Shown here: positions 29,855-38,383 of the stretch, piece after piece | Position numbering within the stretch: the first letter of the stretch is position 1 | Layout: every line of letters starts with the position of its first letter | Assembly (NCBI RefSeq): GCF_013408985.1 | Contig: NZ_JACBZT010000001.1 | Location: 1,364,001 to 1,428,000, forward strand | Origin: Petropleomorpha daqingensis | Lineage (GTDB): Bacteria; Actinomycetota; Actinomycetes; Mycobacteriales; Geodermatophilaceae | Direction: 5' to 3' | Length of the DNA stretch: 64,000 nt | Program-made: the position numbers and the translations under genes | The notes under the pieces: model-generated | The model's database searches: none | What the model was told of the DNA's origin: nothing | The model's input: the letters and a program-made list of their open reading frames with translations, nothing else

Positions 29855-31501
29855 TCAGGCGCGGGTCGGGGCGACCTCGGCGACCTCGGCCTCCAGGGCG
29901 GCCAGCTCGGCGTCGACGTCGTCGGCCGGCGTGCGCTCGGTCTGCAGCCGCTGCTCGCCGCTCTGGGTGCGCAGCGCCACCTCGCGGATGAAGACGACCG
30001 CGACGACGGCGACCACCGCGACCAGCGACGAGATCAGGAAGATCCGGCCGGTGGCGTCGCCGTAGGAGACCTGGATCAGCGCCCGCAGCGCCGGGGGCGC
30101 CTCGTTGAAGTCGGCCAGCCCCACGCTGCCCGAGCCGGACGACGCCGCGGCGGCGTACGGGGTGCCGGCCAGGCCCTCCCGGATCAGCTCGGTGACGTGG
30201 CTGGACAGCACCGCGCCGAGCACCGAGACGCCGATCGTGCCGCCCAGGCTCCGGAAGAAGGCGACCGCCGAGCTCGCCGCCCCCAGGTCGGCCGCCGCGA
30301 CGGTGTTCTGCACGGCGAGCACCAGGTTCTGCATGGTCATGCCGATGCCGACGCCCAGGATGAACAGGAAGACGCCCAGCAGCACCATCGGGGTGCGGTG
30401 GTCGAGCGCCGAGAGCAGCGCGAAGCCGCCGACGACCAGGATCGACCCGGACAGCAGGTACCGCTTCCACCGCCCGTAGCGCGAGATGAGGATGCCGGAG
30501 ATCGTCGAGGAGACCAGCATCCCGCCGACCATCGGGACGGTCAGCAGACCGGCCGCCGTGGGCGAGTAGCCGCGGGAGATCTGCAGGTACTGCCCGAGGA
30601 AGACCGACGAGCCGAACATCGCGACACCGACCGCGACGCTGGCGATCACGGCGAGGGTCGTCGTCCGTTCGCGGAACAGCCGCAGCGGGACGATCGGCTC
30701 GGCCGCGCGCGTCTCGGTGATCACGAAGGCGATCAGGGCGAGCACGCTGCCGCCGACGAACCAGAGGGTCTCGGCCGAGACCCAGCCGAAGCTGCTGCCG
30801 GCCAGGGTGACCCAGATGAGCAGGCCGGTGACACCGGCGGTGAGGAAGGAGGCGCCGAGGTAGTCGATGGAGACCTTCCGCTTGGTGACCGGCAGGTGCA
30901 GCGTGCGCTGCAGCAGGACCAGGGCGATCGCGGCGAACGGGACGCCGACGTAGAAGCACCAGCGCCAGCCGAGCCAGCTGGTGTCGACCAGCAGGCCACC
31001 GATCAGCGGGCCGCCGACCGTGGCCACGGCCATGGTGCTGCCGAGGAAGCCGGAGTACCGGCCGCGCTCGCGGGGGCTGATCATCGCGGCCATCGCGATC
31101 TGGACGAGGGCCTGCAACCCGCCGAGGCCGAGCCCCTGCAGGACGCGGAACATGATCAGGCCGTTCGGCGAGTGCGCCTGGCCGGCGAGCATCGAGCCGA
31201 CGATGAAGACGACGATCGCCAGCTGCAGCAGCAGCTTCTTGCTGAACAGGTCGGCGAACTTGCCCCAGATCGGGGTCGAGACGGTCGAGGCCAGCAGCGT
31301 GGCGGCGACCACCCACGTGTACTGGCTTTGAGTGCCGTGCAGGTCGGTGATGATGGTGGGAAGGGCGTTCGAGACGACGGTCGAGGACAGGAACGCCACG
31401 AACATCGCCAGCATCATCCCGGAGAGTGCCTCCAGGATCTGGCGGTGCGTCATGCGCCCCTGCTGCTCGACGGGCGCCTCCGCGGCCACGGTGGTGCTCA
31501 A
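29855..31501 (-). CDS. DHA2-family MFS multidrug efflux transporter
   Basis: A 548-residue, fourteen-helix drug/proton antiporter of the EmrB/QacA type. Motifs include VVSNALPTIITDL in helix 1, WVVAATLLASTVSTPIWGKFADLF and the motif C-like VGGPLIGGLL after helix 5. The start is TTG 31501, with GGAG about five bases upstream; no ATG or GTG nearby gives a complete first helix. It follows a MarR-family gene by 46 bases on the same strand, which suggests a regulator-pump operon. The C-terminal tail is charged and cytoplasmic. Confidence 0.92.
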   Translation of the reverse strand: MSTTVAAEAPVEQQGRMTHRQILEALSGMMLAMFVAFLSSTVVSNALPTIITDLHGTQSQYTWVVAATLLASTVSTPIWGKFADLFSKKLLLQLAIVVFIVGSMLAGQAHSPNGLIMFRVLQGLGLGGLQALVQIAMAAMISPRERGRYSGFLGSTMAVATVGGPLIGGLLVDTSWLGWRWCFYVGVPFAAIALVLLQRTLHLPVTKRKVSIDYLGASFLTAGVTGLLIWVTLAGSSFGWVSAETLWFVGGSVLALIAFVITETRAAEPIVPLRLFRERTTTLAVIASVAVGVAMFGSSVFLGQYLQISRGYSPTAAGLLTVPMVGGMLVSSTISGILISRYGRWKRYLLSGSILVVGGFALLSALDHRTPMVLLGVFLFILGVGIGMTMQNLVLAVQNTVAAADLGAASSAVAFFRSLGGTIGVSVLGAVLSSHVTELIREGLAGTPYAAAASSGSGSVGLADFNEAPPALRALIQVSYGDATGRIFLISSLVAVVAVVAVVFIREVALRTQSGEQRLQTERTPADDVDAELAALEAEVAEVAPTRA

Positions 31502-31547
31502 GTGTTCTCCAGTTTCTTCGGTGGGTTCGTGCGTGCGGTGTCGCAGG

Positions 31548-32009
31548 TCAGCCGGCGGCGCTCACGGGCGTCGCCTCGAGGTCGGCGAGGAGCCGGTCGA
31601 GCAGCTCGCCGAGCCGCTCGGCGTCCTGCTCGTCCCAGTCGGCGAGGGCGGCGGCGGCCCAGTGCGCGCGCTCGGCGCGGGTCGCGGCCAGCGCCGCCGA
31701 ACCGGCCGCGGTGAGGGAGAAGAGGCTGGCGCGCCCGTCGCTGGGGTCGGGGCGGCGCGCGACGTAACCGGCCCGCTCCAGGGCCGCGACCTGGCGGCTC
31801 GCCACGGACACGTCGACGCCGGCGCGGGCGGCGAGGGCGCTGCAGCGCTGCTCGCCGTCGCGCTCGAGCGGCAGGAGGAGGGTCCACCCGAAGGACGGCA
31901 GGTCGCCGTAGATCTGCGCGGCCGCCCGGGCGCTGATGTGCCGGCCGGCACGGACCAACCGCGACAGGGTCGAGGTGATCCGGACACAGGTCTCGGGGGT
32001 CACGGGCAT
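31548..32009 (-). CDS. MarR-family regulator of the adjacent efflux pump
   Basis: A 153-residue winged-helix protein. The recognition-helix region ARAGVDVSVASRQVAALERAGYV and wing DPSDGRASLFSLTAAG are typical. ATG 32009 is preceded by GAGGA at eight bases; earlier in-frame starts would overlap the operator-like repeats upstream. It is first in the two-gene unit with the DHA2 transporter and probably autoregulates through the palindromes at 32032-32073. Confidence 0.88.
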   Translation of the reverse strand: MPVTPETCVRITSTLSRLVRAGRHISARAAAQIYGDLPSFGWTLLLPLERDGEQRCSALAARAGVDVSVASRQVAALERAGYVARRPDPSDGRASLFSLTAAGSAALAATRAERAHWAAAALADWDEQDAERLGELLDRLLADLEATPVSAAG

Positions 32010-32031
32010 GGCGGGCGTCCTCGGGGGAGAT

Positions 32032-32073
32032 GTTTGCTCTGGGCAACCATACGCTTTTGTTGTCCTAAGCAAC
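32032..32073 (-). promoter_or_regulatory. two palindromic operator-like sites upstream of marR/efflux operon
   Basis: Two related palindromes, GTTTGCTCTGGGCAAC at 32032-32047 and GTTGTCCTAAGCAAC at 32059-32073, share the form GTTGN5-6CAAC with centres about 26 bases apart. This A+T-richer patch lies just upstream of the MarR start. The spacing and dyad symmetry fit tandem MarR dimers. Inference only; no binding data. Confidence 0.6.
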
Positions 32074-32121
32074 CAGATCTCGGCCCGGTGTGTTCCCCCA
32101 CAGATGTGACGCCGCAGACGA

Positions 32122-32155
32122 CGACGCCCGGACCGCGGGTGCGGTCCGGGCGTCG
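32122..32155. terminator. 15-bp hairpin downstream of hspR-linked marR gene
   Basis: Arms 32122-32136 and 32141-32155 pair exactly around GGGT. It lies 18 bases beyond the stop of the MarR gene at 32173 and would end the dnaK-grpE-dnaJ-hspR-marR transcript before the divergent-facing operator region of the next unit. Confidence 0.75.
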
Positions 32156-32172
32156 GGGTGGTGTGCCTCCGG

Positions 32173-32661
32173 TCAGGGTTGGGGCTGTACCTGCCCTTGT
32201 GTCTGTCGTTGCGCCTCGCGGGCCTCGCCGAGCCGGTTGAGCCGGCCGAGCAGTTCGCCCAGCGTCGCGACGTCGCTGGCCGGCCAGTCGGAGAGGTCCT
32301 CCTCCCAGCGGGCGCGGCGGGCCTCGCGGATGCGGGCCAGCCGGGCGGCGCCCTCGGCGGACGGCGTCAGCACCTGCGCGCGACCGTCCTCGGGGTCGGC
32401 TGCGCGATCGATGAGACCCAGCGCGGCGAGGCTGGCGACCTGCCGGCTCACCGTGCTCTTGTCCAGCCCCAGCCGGCCGACGAGGTCACTGGCCCGCAGA
32501 GGACCGGCGTCCTGGAGCAGCGCGAGCAGCCCGTAGGAGGCGCCGTCCAGCTCGGGGTGCAGCTCACCGGCCAGCCGGGTCTGGATCGCGCGGGAGCGGC
32601 GCAGCAGCAGCCCGATCTCTCGTTCCAGCCGGACGTAGGCCTCGTGCGACTCGGTGCTCAC
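32173..32661 (-). CDS. MarR-family regulator translationally coupled to hspR
   Basis: A 162-residue winged-helix regulator with DLVGRLGLDKSTVSRQVASLAALGLIDR as recognition region (read in parts) and wing DPEDGRAQVLTPSAEG. The GTG start at 32661 overlaps the hspR stop (GTGA), placing it as the fifth gene of the dnaK operon. This position is unusual for a MarR gene. Its C-terminus is Gln-rich (EAQRQTQGQVQPQP). The ligand and targets are unknown; no MarR-type palindrome is obvious inside the operon. Confidence 0.87.
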   Translation of the reverse strand: MSTESHEAYVRLEREIGLLLRRSRAIQTRLAGELHPELDGASYGLLALLQDAGPLRASDLVGRLGLDKSTVSRQVASLAALGLIDRAADPEDGRAQVLTPSAEGAARLARIREARRARWEEDLSDWPASDVATLGELLGRLNRLGEAREAQRQTQGQVQPQP

Positions 32662-33110
32662 CGCTCACTCCTCGGACGCCAGACCACGAGCGCCGACGTC
32701 GACGGCCGCAGCGGGACGAGGTCGCCGCCGTAGCCGTAGCCGGCCGCGAGGGCGGACTCGGCCGCCATCCGGCGCTGCTCGGCGATCTCGAGGTCCTCGA
32801 GCAGTTCGTGCACGCGGGCCTGCAGCGCCTCCACCCGCGACTCGAGGTCGATGATCCGCTTGATCCCGGCGAGGTTGACGCCGTCCTCCTGCGAGAGCCG
32901 CTGCACCTCGCGGAGCAGGGCGACGTCCCGCGGGCTGTACCGGCGGCCGCCGCCGGGCGTGCGCCCGGGGCGGACCAGGCCGAGCCGGTCGTACTGGCGC
33001 AGCGTCTGCGCGTGCATCCCCGCGAGCTCGGCGGCCACCGAGATCACGAAGACGGGGGCGTCGTCGGCCACCGCTCGGGTGGCGTCGGGCACCTCGGACG
33101 GGGAGCTCAC
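32658..33110 (-). CDS. hspR: MerR-family heat-shock repressor HspR
   Basis: A 150-residue repressor. The MerR helix-turn-helix ([26 protein letters not shown], in parts) and wing [15 protein letters not shown] are followed by a helical region with [19 protein letters not shown]. The [14 protein letters not shown] and [11 protein letters not shown] motifs identify HspR among MerR proteins. It starts at GTG 33110, overlapping the dnaJ stop. HspR is known to bind HAIR sites together with DnaK as co-repressor; candidate sites lie upstream of both dnaK and clpB here. Confidence 0.95.
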   Translation of the reverse strand: MSSPSEVPDATRAVADDAPVFVISVAAELAGMHAQTLRQYDRLGLVRPGRTPGGGRRYSPRDVALLREVQRLSQEDGVNLAGIKRIIDLESRVEALQARVHELLEDLEIAEQRRMAAESALAAGYGYGGDLVPLRPSTSALVVWRPRSER

Positions 33111-34327
33111 CGGGCACCTCCGTTCTTGACCGCGGCGGTGATCTGCGGTCGCGGGTCCTCGTCGAGTTCGGCGGCCAGCGACTCGAGCGCGGTGCGCTGT
33201 GCCGAGGTCAGTGTGGCCGGAACTGCCACCTCGACGGTGACCAGGAGGTCACCATGACGCCCCTTCGAGGGAACGCCGCGGCCGCGGACCCGCAGCGTCC
33301 GGCCGCTCGTGGTGCCGGCCGGCACCTTGAGCGAGACGCTGCCGTCGAGGGTCGGCACGGTGAGCGTGGTGCCCAGCGCCGCCTCGGGGAAGCTGACCGG
33401 CACGGTCAGGGTCAGGTCGTTGCCCTTGCGCCCGAACAGCTGGTGGTCGGTCACGTGGACGACGACGAACAGGTCGCCCGCCGGGCCGCCGCGGCGACCC
33501 GGTGCGCCCTTGCCGGCCAGCCGGATGCGCTGGCCGTCCTTGACCCCGGCCGGGATCCGGACGGTGATGGTGCGCGTCTGGTTGGTGATCCCGCTGCCGG
33601 CGCAGGTGGGGCACGGGTCGTCGATCACCTGGCCGGTGCCGCGGCAGTTGCGGCACGGCTCGGAGAACGCGAACGCGCCCTGGCTGCGGCTGGTCACCCC
33701 GGCGCCCTGGCACACCGGGCAGGTGTGCGCGGACGTGCCGGGCCTGGCGCCGGTGCCCGAGCAGGTCGGGCAGGCGCCCGGGCTCTGCATGCGCAGCGGC
33801 ACGGTCACCCCGAGGACGGCCTCCTCGAAGGAGAGCGTCGCCTCGGTCTCGACGTCCTGCCCCCGGGCGGGACCGGACGCCGCCTGGCTGCGGGCGCGGG
33901 CGCTGCCCGCTCCCCCACCGCCGCCGCCGAACAGCCCGCCGAACAGGTCGCCGAGGCCGCCGGCCCGCCCGCCACCCGCGCCGGTCTGGCCGAGCAGGTC
34001 GCCCAGGTCGAAGGTGCTGGTGCCACCTCCGCCGGGGAACCCGCCCCCGCCGCCGAAGCCGCCGGGGAAACCCCCGGTCCGGCCGCCGGCCCCGAAGAGC
34101 CGGCGCGCCTCGTCGTACTCCGACCGGCGCTTCTCGTCGGAGAGCACGTCGTAGGCCTCGGAGACCTCCTTGAAGCGCTCCTCGGCCTCGGCGTTGTTCG
34201 GGTTCTTGTCCGGGTGCAGGTCGCGGGCGAGCTTGCGGTAAGCCTTCTTGATCGCCGCGGCGTCGGCGTCCTTCGGGACGCCCAGCTCGGCGTAGTAGTC
34301 CTTCTCGATGAAGTCCCGGGTGCTCAT
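33107..34327 (-). CDS. dnaJ: chaperone protein DnaJ
   Basis: A 406-residue type I J-protein. The J domain has HPD in [10 protein letters not shown], followed by a long Gly/Phe-rich region (about residues 80-150) and four CXXCXGXG zinc motifs ([32 protein letters not shown]), then the two C-terminal substrate-binding domains. It stimulates DnaK ATPase and delivers substrates. It lies 18 bases after grpE and overlaps hspR by four bases. Confidence 0.97.
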   Translation of the reverse strand: MSTRDFIEKDYYAELGVPKDADAAAIKKAYRKLARDLHPDKNPNNAEAEERFKEVSEAYDVLSDEKRRSEYDEARRLFGAGGRTGGFPGGFGGGGGFPGGGGTSTFDLGDLLGQTGAGGGRAGGLGDLFGGLFGGGGGGAGSARARSQAASGPARGQDVETEATLSFEEAVLGVTVPLRMQSPGACPTCSGTGARPGTSAHTCPVCQGAGVTSRSQGAFAFSEPCRNCRGTGQVIDDPCPTCAGSGITNQTRTITVRIPAGVKDGQRIRLAGKGAPGRRGGPAGDLFVVVHVTDHQLFGRKGNDLTLTVPVSFPEAALGTTLTVPTLDGSVSLKVPAGTTSGRTLRVRGRGVPSKGRHGDLLVTVEVAVPATLTSAQRTALESLAAELDEDPRPQITAAVKNGGAR

Positions 34328-34345
34328 CGGACGCCCCCTCTCTGG

Positions 34346-34996
34346 TTACTCGGATGCAGGAGCGTCCGCCTCGCCGGTCGGCGCGGCTGGTCCTGCAGGG
34401 TCGGTCACGGCGACCATCGCCGTCCGCAGGACGCGGTCGCCGCGCCGGTAGCCCTGGCGCAGCACGGTGGTCACCATCGGGTAGTCGACCTCGGGCGAGG
34501 TGTCGTGCATGACGGCCTCGTGCAGCGACGGGTCGAACGGGTCGCCGTTCGTGCCGAACGCCGCCGCGCCGAGGCCCTCCAGCAGGCCGAGCACGCGGTC
34601 GGCGACGACCTTGAACGCGCCGGTCAGGTCGCCGTGGTCGCGGGCCCGCTCGATGTCGTCGACGATCGGGAACAGCTGGGCGGCGAAGCGCTCGGCTGCC
34701 TGGTCGGCCACCAGCGACCGGTCGCGGTCGACGCGGCGCCGGTAGTTGGCGTACTCCGCGCTGACCCGCTGGAGGTCCTCGGTGCGCTCGGCCAGCTGCC
34801 TGGCGAGGTCGCCGTCGCCGGTCCCCGTGGGGGCCTGGGTGGTCTGCTGCTCGGTCATCTGCTCCCCTCGTTCGCCCGGCGGGGCGCCGGCCGGCTGCTC
34901 GCCGGCCGGCGCCCGCACCTCGCCGCTGGTCGGGTCGATGCGCCGCTTGTCACGGATGACGACGCGGGGCTCTTCGCCTCCCTGCGGTCCGGTCAT
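34346..34996 (-). CDS. grpE: nucleotide exchange factor GrpE
   Basis: A 216-residue protein with a long disordered N-terminus (about 60 residues), a coiled coil ([29 protein letters not shown], in parts) and the C-terminal beta domain with [36 protein letters not shown]. It releases ADP from DnaK. The ATG overlaps the dnaK stop (ATGA). Confidence 0.95.
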   Translation of the reverse strand: MTGPQGGEEPRVVIRDKRRIDPTSGEVRAPAGEQPAGAPPGERGEQMTEQQTTQAPTGTGDGDLARQLAERTEDLQRVSAEYANYRRRVDRDRSLVADQAAERFAAQLFPIVDDIERARDHGDLTGAFKVVADRVLGLLEGLGAAAFGTNGDPFDPSLHEAVMHDTSPEVDYPMVTTVLRQGYRRGDRVLRTAMVAVTDPAGPAAPTGEADAPASE

Positions 34997-36864
34997 CGGC
35001 GATCGGTGTCCTCGTCGTCCACGATCTCGGCGTCGACGACGTCGTCGTCACTGCTCGTCGTGGTACCCGACGTGCTGTCGGCACCGGGGGTTCCCGCGTC
35101 GGGACCCGGGGCGCTCGCCTCGGCCTGCTGGGCGTAGAGCGCCCCGCCGACCTCCTGCGAGACCCGCGCGACCTTCTCCTGCGCGGCCTTGATGGCGTCG
35201 ATGTCCGAGCCACCGAGGGCCGAGCGCAGCTCGGTCAGCGCCTCGCCGAGCTCCTCCTTCTTGTCGGCGGGGATCTTCTCGCCGTTCTCCGCGAGGAACT
35301 TCTCGGTCTGGTACTGCAGCGACTCGGCCAGGTTGCGGGTCTCCGCCTCCTCGCGCCGCTTGCGGTCCTCCTCGGCGTGGGCCTCGGCGTCCTTCATCAT
35401 CCGCTCGATGTCGTCCTTGGGCAGGGCCGAGCCGCCGGTGATGGTCATCGACTGCTCCTTGCCCGTCCCGAGGTCCTTGGCGGTGACGTGCACGATGCCG
35501 TTGGCGTCGATGTCGAAGGCGACCTCGATCTGCGGGACGCCGCGCGGCGCCGGCGGCAGACCGGTCAGCTCGAACATGCCGAGCTTCTTGTTGTAGGCCG
35601 CCATCTCGCGCTCGCCCTGGAACACCTGGATCTGCACGGACGGCTGGTTGTCGTCGGCCGTCGTGAAGATCTCCGACCGCTTGGTCGGGATCGTGGTGTT
35701 GCGCTCGATGAGCTTGGTCATGATCCCGCCCTTGGTCTCGATGCCGAGGGACAGCGGGGTGACGTCGAGCAGCAGGACGTCCTTGACCTCGCCCTTGAGG
35801 ACGCCGGCCTGCAGCGCGGCGCCGACGGCGACGACCTCGTCGGGGTTGACGCCCTTGTTGGGCTCCTTGCCCCCGGTCAGCTCGCGCACCAGGTCGGTGA
35901 CGGCGGGCATGCGGGTCGAGCCGCCCACGAGGACGACGTGGTCGATCTGGCCGACGGAGATGCCGGCGTCGCGGATGACCTGGTTGAACGGCGCACGGGT
36001 GCGCTCGAGCAGGTCCTGGGTCAGCCGCTGGAACTCGGCGCGCGTGATGGTCACGTCGAGGTGCAGCGGACCCTCGGCGCCGGCGGTGATGTAGGGCAGG
36101 TTGACGTTGGTCGACTGCGCGCCGGACAGCTCGATCTTGGCCTTCTCCGCGGACTCGCGCAGGCGCTGCATGGCCAGCTTGTCCTTGGACAGGTCAATGC
36201 CGTTGGCGGCGTTGAACGTCTTCACCAGGTGGGTGACGATCCGCTCGTCCCAGTCGTCGCCACCGAGGTGGTTGTCACCGGCGGTGGCCTTGACCTCGAT
36301 GACGCCCTCGCCGATCTCCAGCAGGGAGACGTCGAAGGTGCCGCCGCCGAGGTCGAAGACGAGGATCGTCTGCTCGGTCTCGCCCTTGTCCAGGCCGTAG
36401 GCCAGCGCGGCCGCGGTGGGCTCGTTGACGATGCGCAGGACGTTGAGGCCCGCGATCTCACCGGCCTCCTTGGTGGCCTGGCGCTGGGCGTCCTCGAAGT
36501 AGGCGGGGACGGTGATGACGGCGTCGGTGACGGTCTCGCCCAGGTAGGTCTCGGCGTCCCGCTTCAGCTTCTGCAGGATGCGGGCGGAGATCTCCTGCGG
36601 GGTGTACCGCTTGCCGTCGATCTCGGGGGTCTTCCAGTCGGTGCCCATGTGCCGCTTGACGCTGCGGATGGTGCGGTCGACGTTGGTGACCGCCTGGTTC
36701 TTGGCCGACTGGCCGACGAGGACCTCGCCGTTCTTGGCGAAGGCCACGACCGAGGGAGTGGTGCGCGATCCCTCGGAGTTCGCGATGACCGTCGGCTCTC
36801 CGCCTTCGAGGACGGTGACGACGGAGTTGGTGGTGCCGAGGTCGATACCGACCGCTCGAGCCAT
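34993..36864 (-). CDS. dnaK: chaperone protein DnaK (Hsp70)
   Basis: A 623-residue Hsp70. Signatures are [11 protein letters not shown] at the N-terminus, [17 protein letters not shown] and [13 protein letters not shown] in the ATPase domain, the interdomain linker [12 protein letters not shown], and a substrate domain ending in an acidic [11 protein letters not shown]-like tail. The nucleotide-binding domain lacks the insert found in Gram-negative DnaK, as usual in Gram-positives. It heads the heat-shock operon with grpE, dnaJ, hspR and marR, and has a degenerate HAIR about 70 bases upstream of its ATG. Confidence 0.98.
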   Translation of the reverse strand: MARAVGIDLGTTNSVVTVLEGGEPTVIANSEGSRTTPSVVAFAKNGEVLVGQSAKNQAVTNVDRTIRSVKRHMGTDWKTPEIDGKRYTPQEISARILQKLKRDAETYLGETVTDAVITVPAYFEDAQRQATKEAGEIAGLNVLRIVNEPTAAALAYGLDKGETEQTILVFDLGGGTFDVSLLEIGEGVIEVKATAGDNHLGGDDWDERIVTHLVKTFNAANGIDLSKDKLAMQRLRESAEKAKIELSGAQSTNVNLPYITAGAEGPLHLDVTITRAEFQRLTQDLLERTRAPFNQVIRDAGISVGQIDHVVLVGGSTRMPAVTDLVRELTGGKEPNKGVNPDEVVAVGAALQAGVLKGEVKDVLLLDVTPLSLGIETKGGIMTKLIERNTTIPTKRSEIFTTADDNQPSVQIQVFQGEREMAAYNKKLGMFELTGLPPAPRGVPQIEVAFDIDANGIVHVTAKDLGTGKEQSMTITGGSALPKDDIERMMKDAEAHAEEDRKRREEAETRNLAESLQYQTEKFLAENGEKIPADKKEELGEALTELRSALGGSDIDAIKAAQEKVARVSQEVGGALYAQQAEASAPGPDAGTPGADSTSGTTTSSDDDVVDAEIVDDEDTDRR

Positions 36865-37175
36865 GGAGCTGGCCTCACTTTCCGTGTACGGGGTGGTGCT
36901 GTGCAGGTCCGGTAGCCGGCGTCCGCGATCTTGCGTCGGGTCCGCTCAACTTTCCTGCCCAGCCTAACGGCACCCCCGCGCCCCGTGTTCCCCACCCCGC
37001 CATGAATTTCTCCGAGGGGTCTCCGTCACCCTCGCGGTGTCGTCGCCACCCGCGCGGTACGGCGCGAGGGCGGCGACGACGGGACGAGGGTCGCTGCCCG
37101 TCCACACCCGCCCCGCGAGTCCACAGATGACCGGAGACCGGCTCTCGTGCCGCGGTCGGCCCGCAGCCTGACCGG
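36865..37175. other. intergenic region between dnaK and the AbiEi-like gene
   Basis: This 311-base stretch holds no gene that I can support. It contains the dnaK control region with a HAIR-like repeat (36930-36950), and an imperfect long inverted repeat around 37025-37080 whose words CCCTCGCGG and GCGCGAGGG recur downstream of the AbiEi-like gene. The remainder, to 37175, would carry the promoter of that gene. Confidence 0.7.
36930..36950 (-). promoter_or_regulatory. degenerate HAIR operator upstream of dnaK
   Basis: CTTGCGT-N7-GCTCAAC matches the HAIR consensus CTTGAGT-N7-ACTCAAG at 11 of 14 positions with the exact seven-base spacer. It lies 66-86 bases upstream of the dnaK ATG, similar to the clpB site. 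Because hspR is in the same operon, this would give autoregulation. The reduced match may reflect weaker binding. Confidence 0.75.
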
Positions 37176-38174
37176 ATGCACCCCTCGTTGCGAGCACTGG
37201 CCGATCGGCAATTGGGCGCCTTCTCCGCGGTGGACGCCCAGCGCGCCGGCTACGGGCATCCTGAGATCCGCCACCTCCTCTCGTCCGGCCGATGGGTGCG
37301 GCTGCGCCGCGGCATCTACGTGACGGCCGACGACCTGACGACGGCGTCGGCCACCCCGGCTCAGCGGCACCGCCTCGACTGCATGGCGGCACTCCTGGCA
37401 CTTCGTCGGCCGTCCGCCGTCGTCAGCCACACCTCGGCTGCCCGGCTGTGGGGCCTCCCCGTTCACCGCGACGCCCCGCGCGTGGTCCGGCTGACGGACG
37501 CGGGGCAGTGGCGCAAGGGGAACGGTTTCGTCGTCGTCCCGGCGCCGCTCGGGCCGGACGAGCGCTGCCGATCGGGCCCCGTCCCGATCACGTCGGCCGC
37601 CCGGACGTTGACCGACTGCGCCAGGGAGTGGCCGCTCGACGACGCCGTGATCGCGATGGACGCCGCACTGCTCGCCGAGCGGACCACGTCCAGGGAGCTG
37701 CGCTCCGCCGCGAGCGCGGCCACCGGATGGCCCGGCGCGCGCCGGGCGGCGCGCGCAGCCCAGCTCGCCGACGGCCGGGCCGAGTCCCCGCTGGAGACCC
37801 GCGGCCGACTGCGCATCGCCGGCTCCGGCTTCGACGTCCCGGCACTGCAGGTCGAGATCCACGCCGGCGCCGGCATGCTCGGCGTCGTCGATGCCTGGTT
37901 CGACGAGGCGGCGGTCGCGGTCGAGTTCGACGGGCAGGTGAAGTACACGGCGCCCTGGCGCGGACGCACCCCGGAACGGGTGCTCTGGGACGAGAAGCTG
38001 CGCGAGGACGAGATGCGGGCACTCGGCATCCGCTTCCTGCGGGTGGTCGATGCCGATCTCCGCCGTTGGCCGGTGATCGAGGAGCGGCTGCGCCGACTGC
38101 TCGCGGAACCGGGGCCGACGCAGCGCCTGTTCCGCGCCGTTCCTCGCCTGCGCGGCGTCCAGCGAGCGGCCTGA
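37176..38174 (+). CDS. AbiEi-antitoxin-like / DUF559-type protein
   Basis: A 332-residue protein. The N-terminal 60 residues form a helix-turn-helix of the type IV toxin-antitoxin AbiEi kind (LADRQLGAFSAVDAQRAGYGHPEIRHLLSSGRWVRLRRGIYV, in parts). The middle shows SHTSAARLWGLPV, and the C-terminal part (about 205-300) resembles a Vsr/DUF559 restriction-nuclease-like fold with AESPLETRGRLRI, VDAWFDEAAVAVEFDGQVKY and ALGIRFLRVVDADL. Acidic residues in this segment could form a nuclease site. No AbiEii-like toxin is adjacent, so it is not an AbiE system. Many such solitary genes occur in this order of bacteria; function unknown. Confidence 0.75.
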   Translation: MHPSLRALADRQLGAFSAVDAQRAGYGHPEIRHLLSSGRWVRLRRGIYVTADDLTTASATPAQRHRLDCMAALLALRRPSAVVSHTSAARLWGLPVHRDAPRVVRLTDAGQWRKGNGFVVVPAPLGPDERCRSGPVPITSAARTLTDCAREWPLDDAVIAMDAALLAERTTSRELRSAASAATGWPGARRAARAAQLADGRAESPLETRGRLRIAGSGFDVPALQVEIHAGAGMLGVVDAWFDEAAVAVEFDGQVKYTAPWRGRTPERVLWDEKLREDEMRALGIRFLRVVDADLRRWPVIEERLRRLLAEPGPTQRLFRAVPRLRGVQRAA

Positions 38175-38195
38175 GCGCGTCGGCCTCAGGCTGTG

Positions 38196-38231
38196 GTCGT
38201 GACCCTCGCGGCACAGCGCGAGGGTCACGAC
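38196..38231. terminator. 15-bp hairpin after the AbiEi-like gene
   Basis: Arms 38196-38210 and 38217-38231 pair exactly around GCACAG, 22 bases after the stop codon. It can act as a terminator. Its core words CCCTCGCGG and GCGCGAGGG also occur in the imperfect inverted repeat at 37025-37080 on the other side of the gene. Confidence 0.7.
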
Positions 38232-38383
38232 GACGCCGCGAGGGCGACCCGCCGACGGCGGCGAGAGCGTGCTCGGGAGGCCCGCCAAGTTACCGGCGAG
38301 TAGCGTCACCGGCGGCCAGCTATCGTGCGGCTGGGGGCGGACAGGGGAGTCCGCCCCGCATTCGCGGGGGAGTAGGGAGAACC

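Noticed and set aside
37176-38174. AbiE-type toxin-antitoxin system
   Set aside because: Only the AbiEi-like HTH is present, fused to a DUF559-like region; no AbiEii nucleotidyltransferase gene is adjacent.
37292-38383. Upstream extension of the Fe-S reductase frame through the AbiEi-like gene
   Set aside because: The ATG at 38384 has a ribosome binding site and begins the first membrane helix. The upstream part is Arg/Pro-rich and overlaps a better gene.
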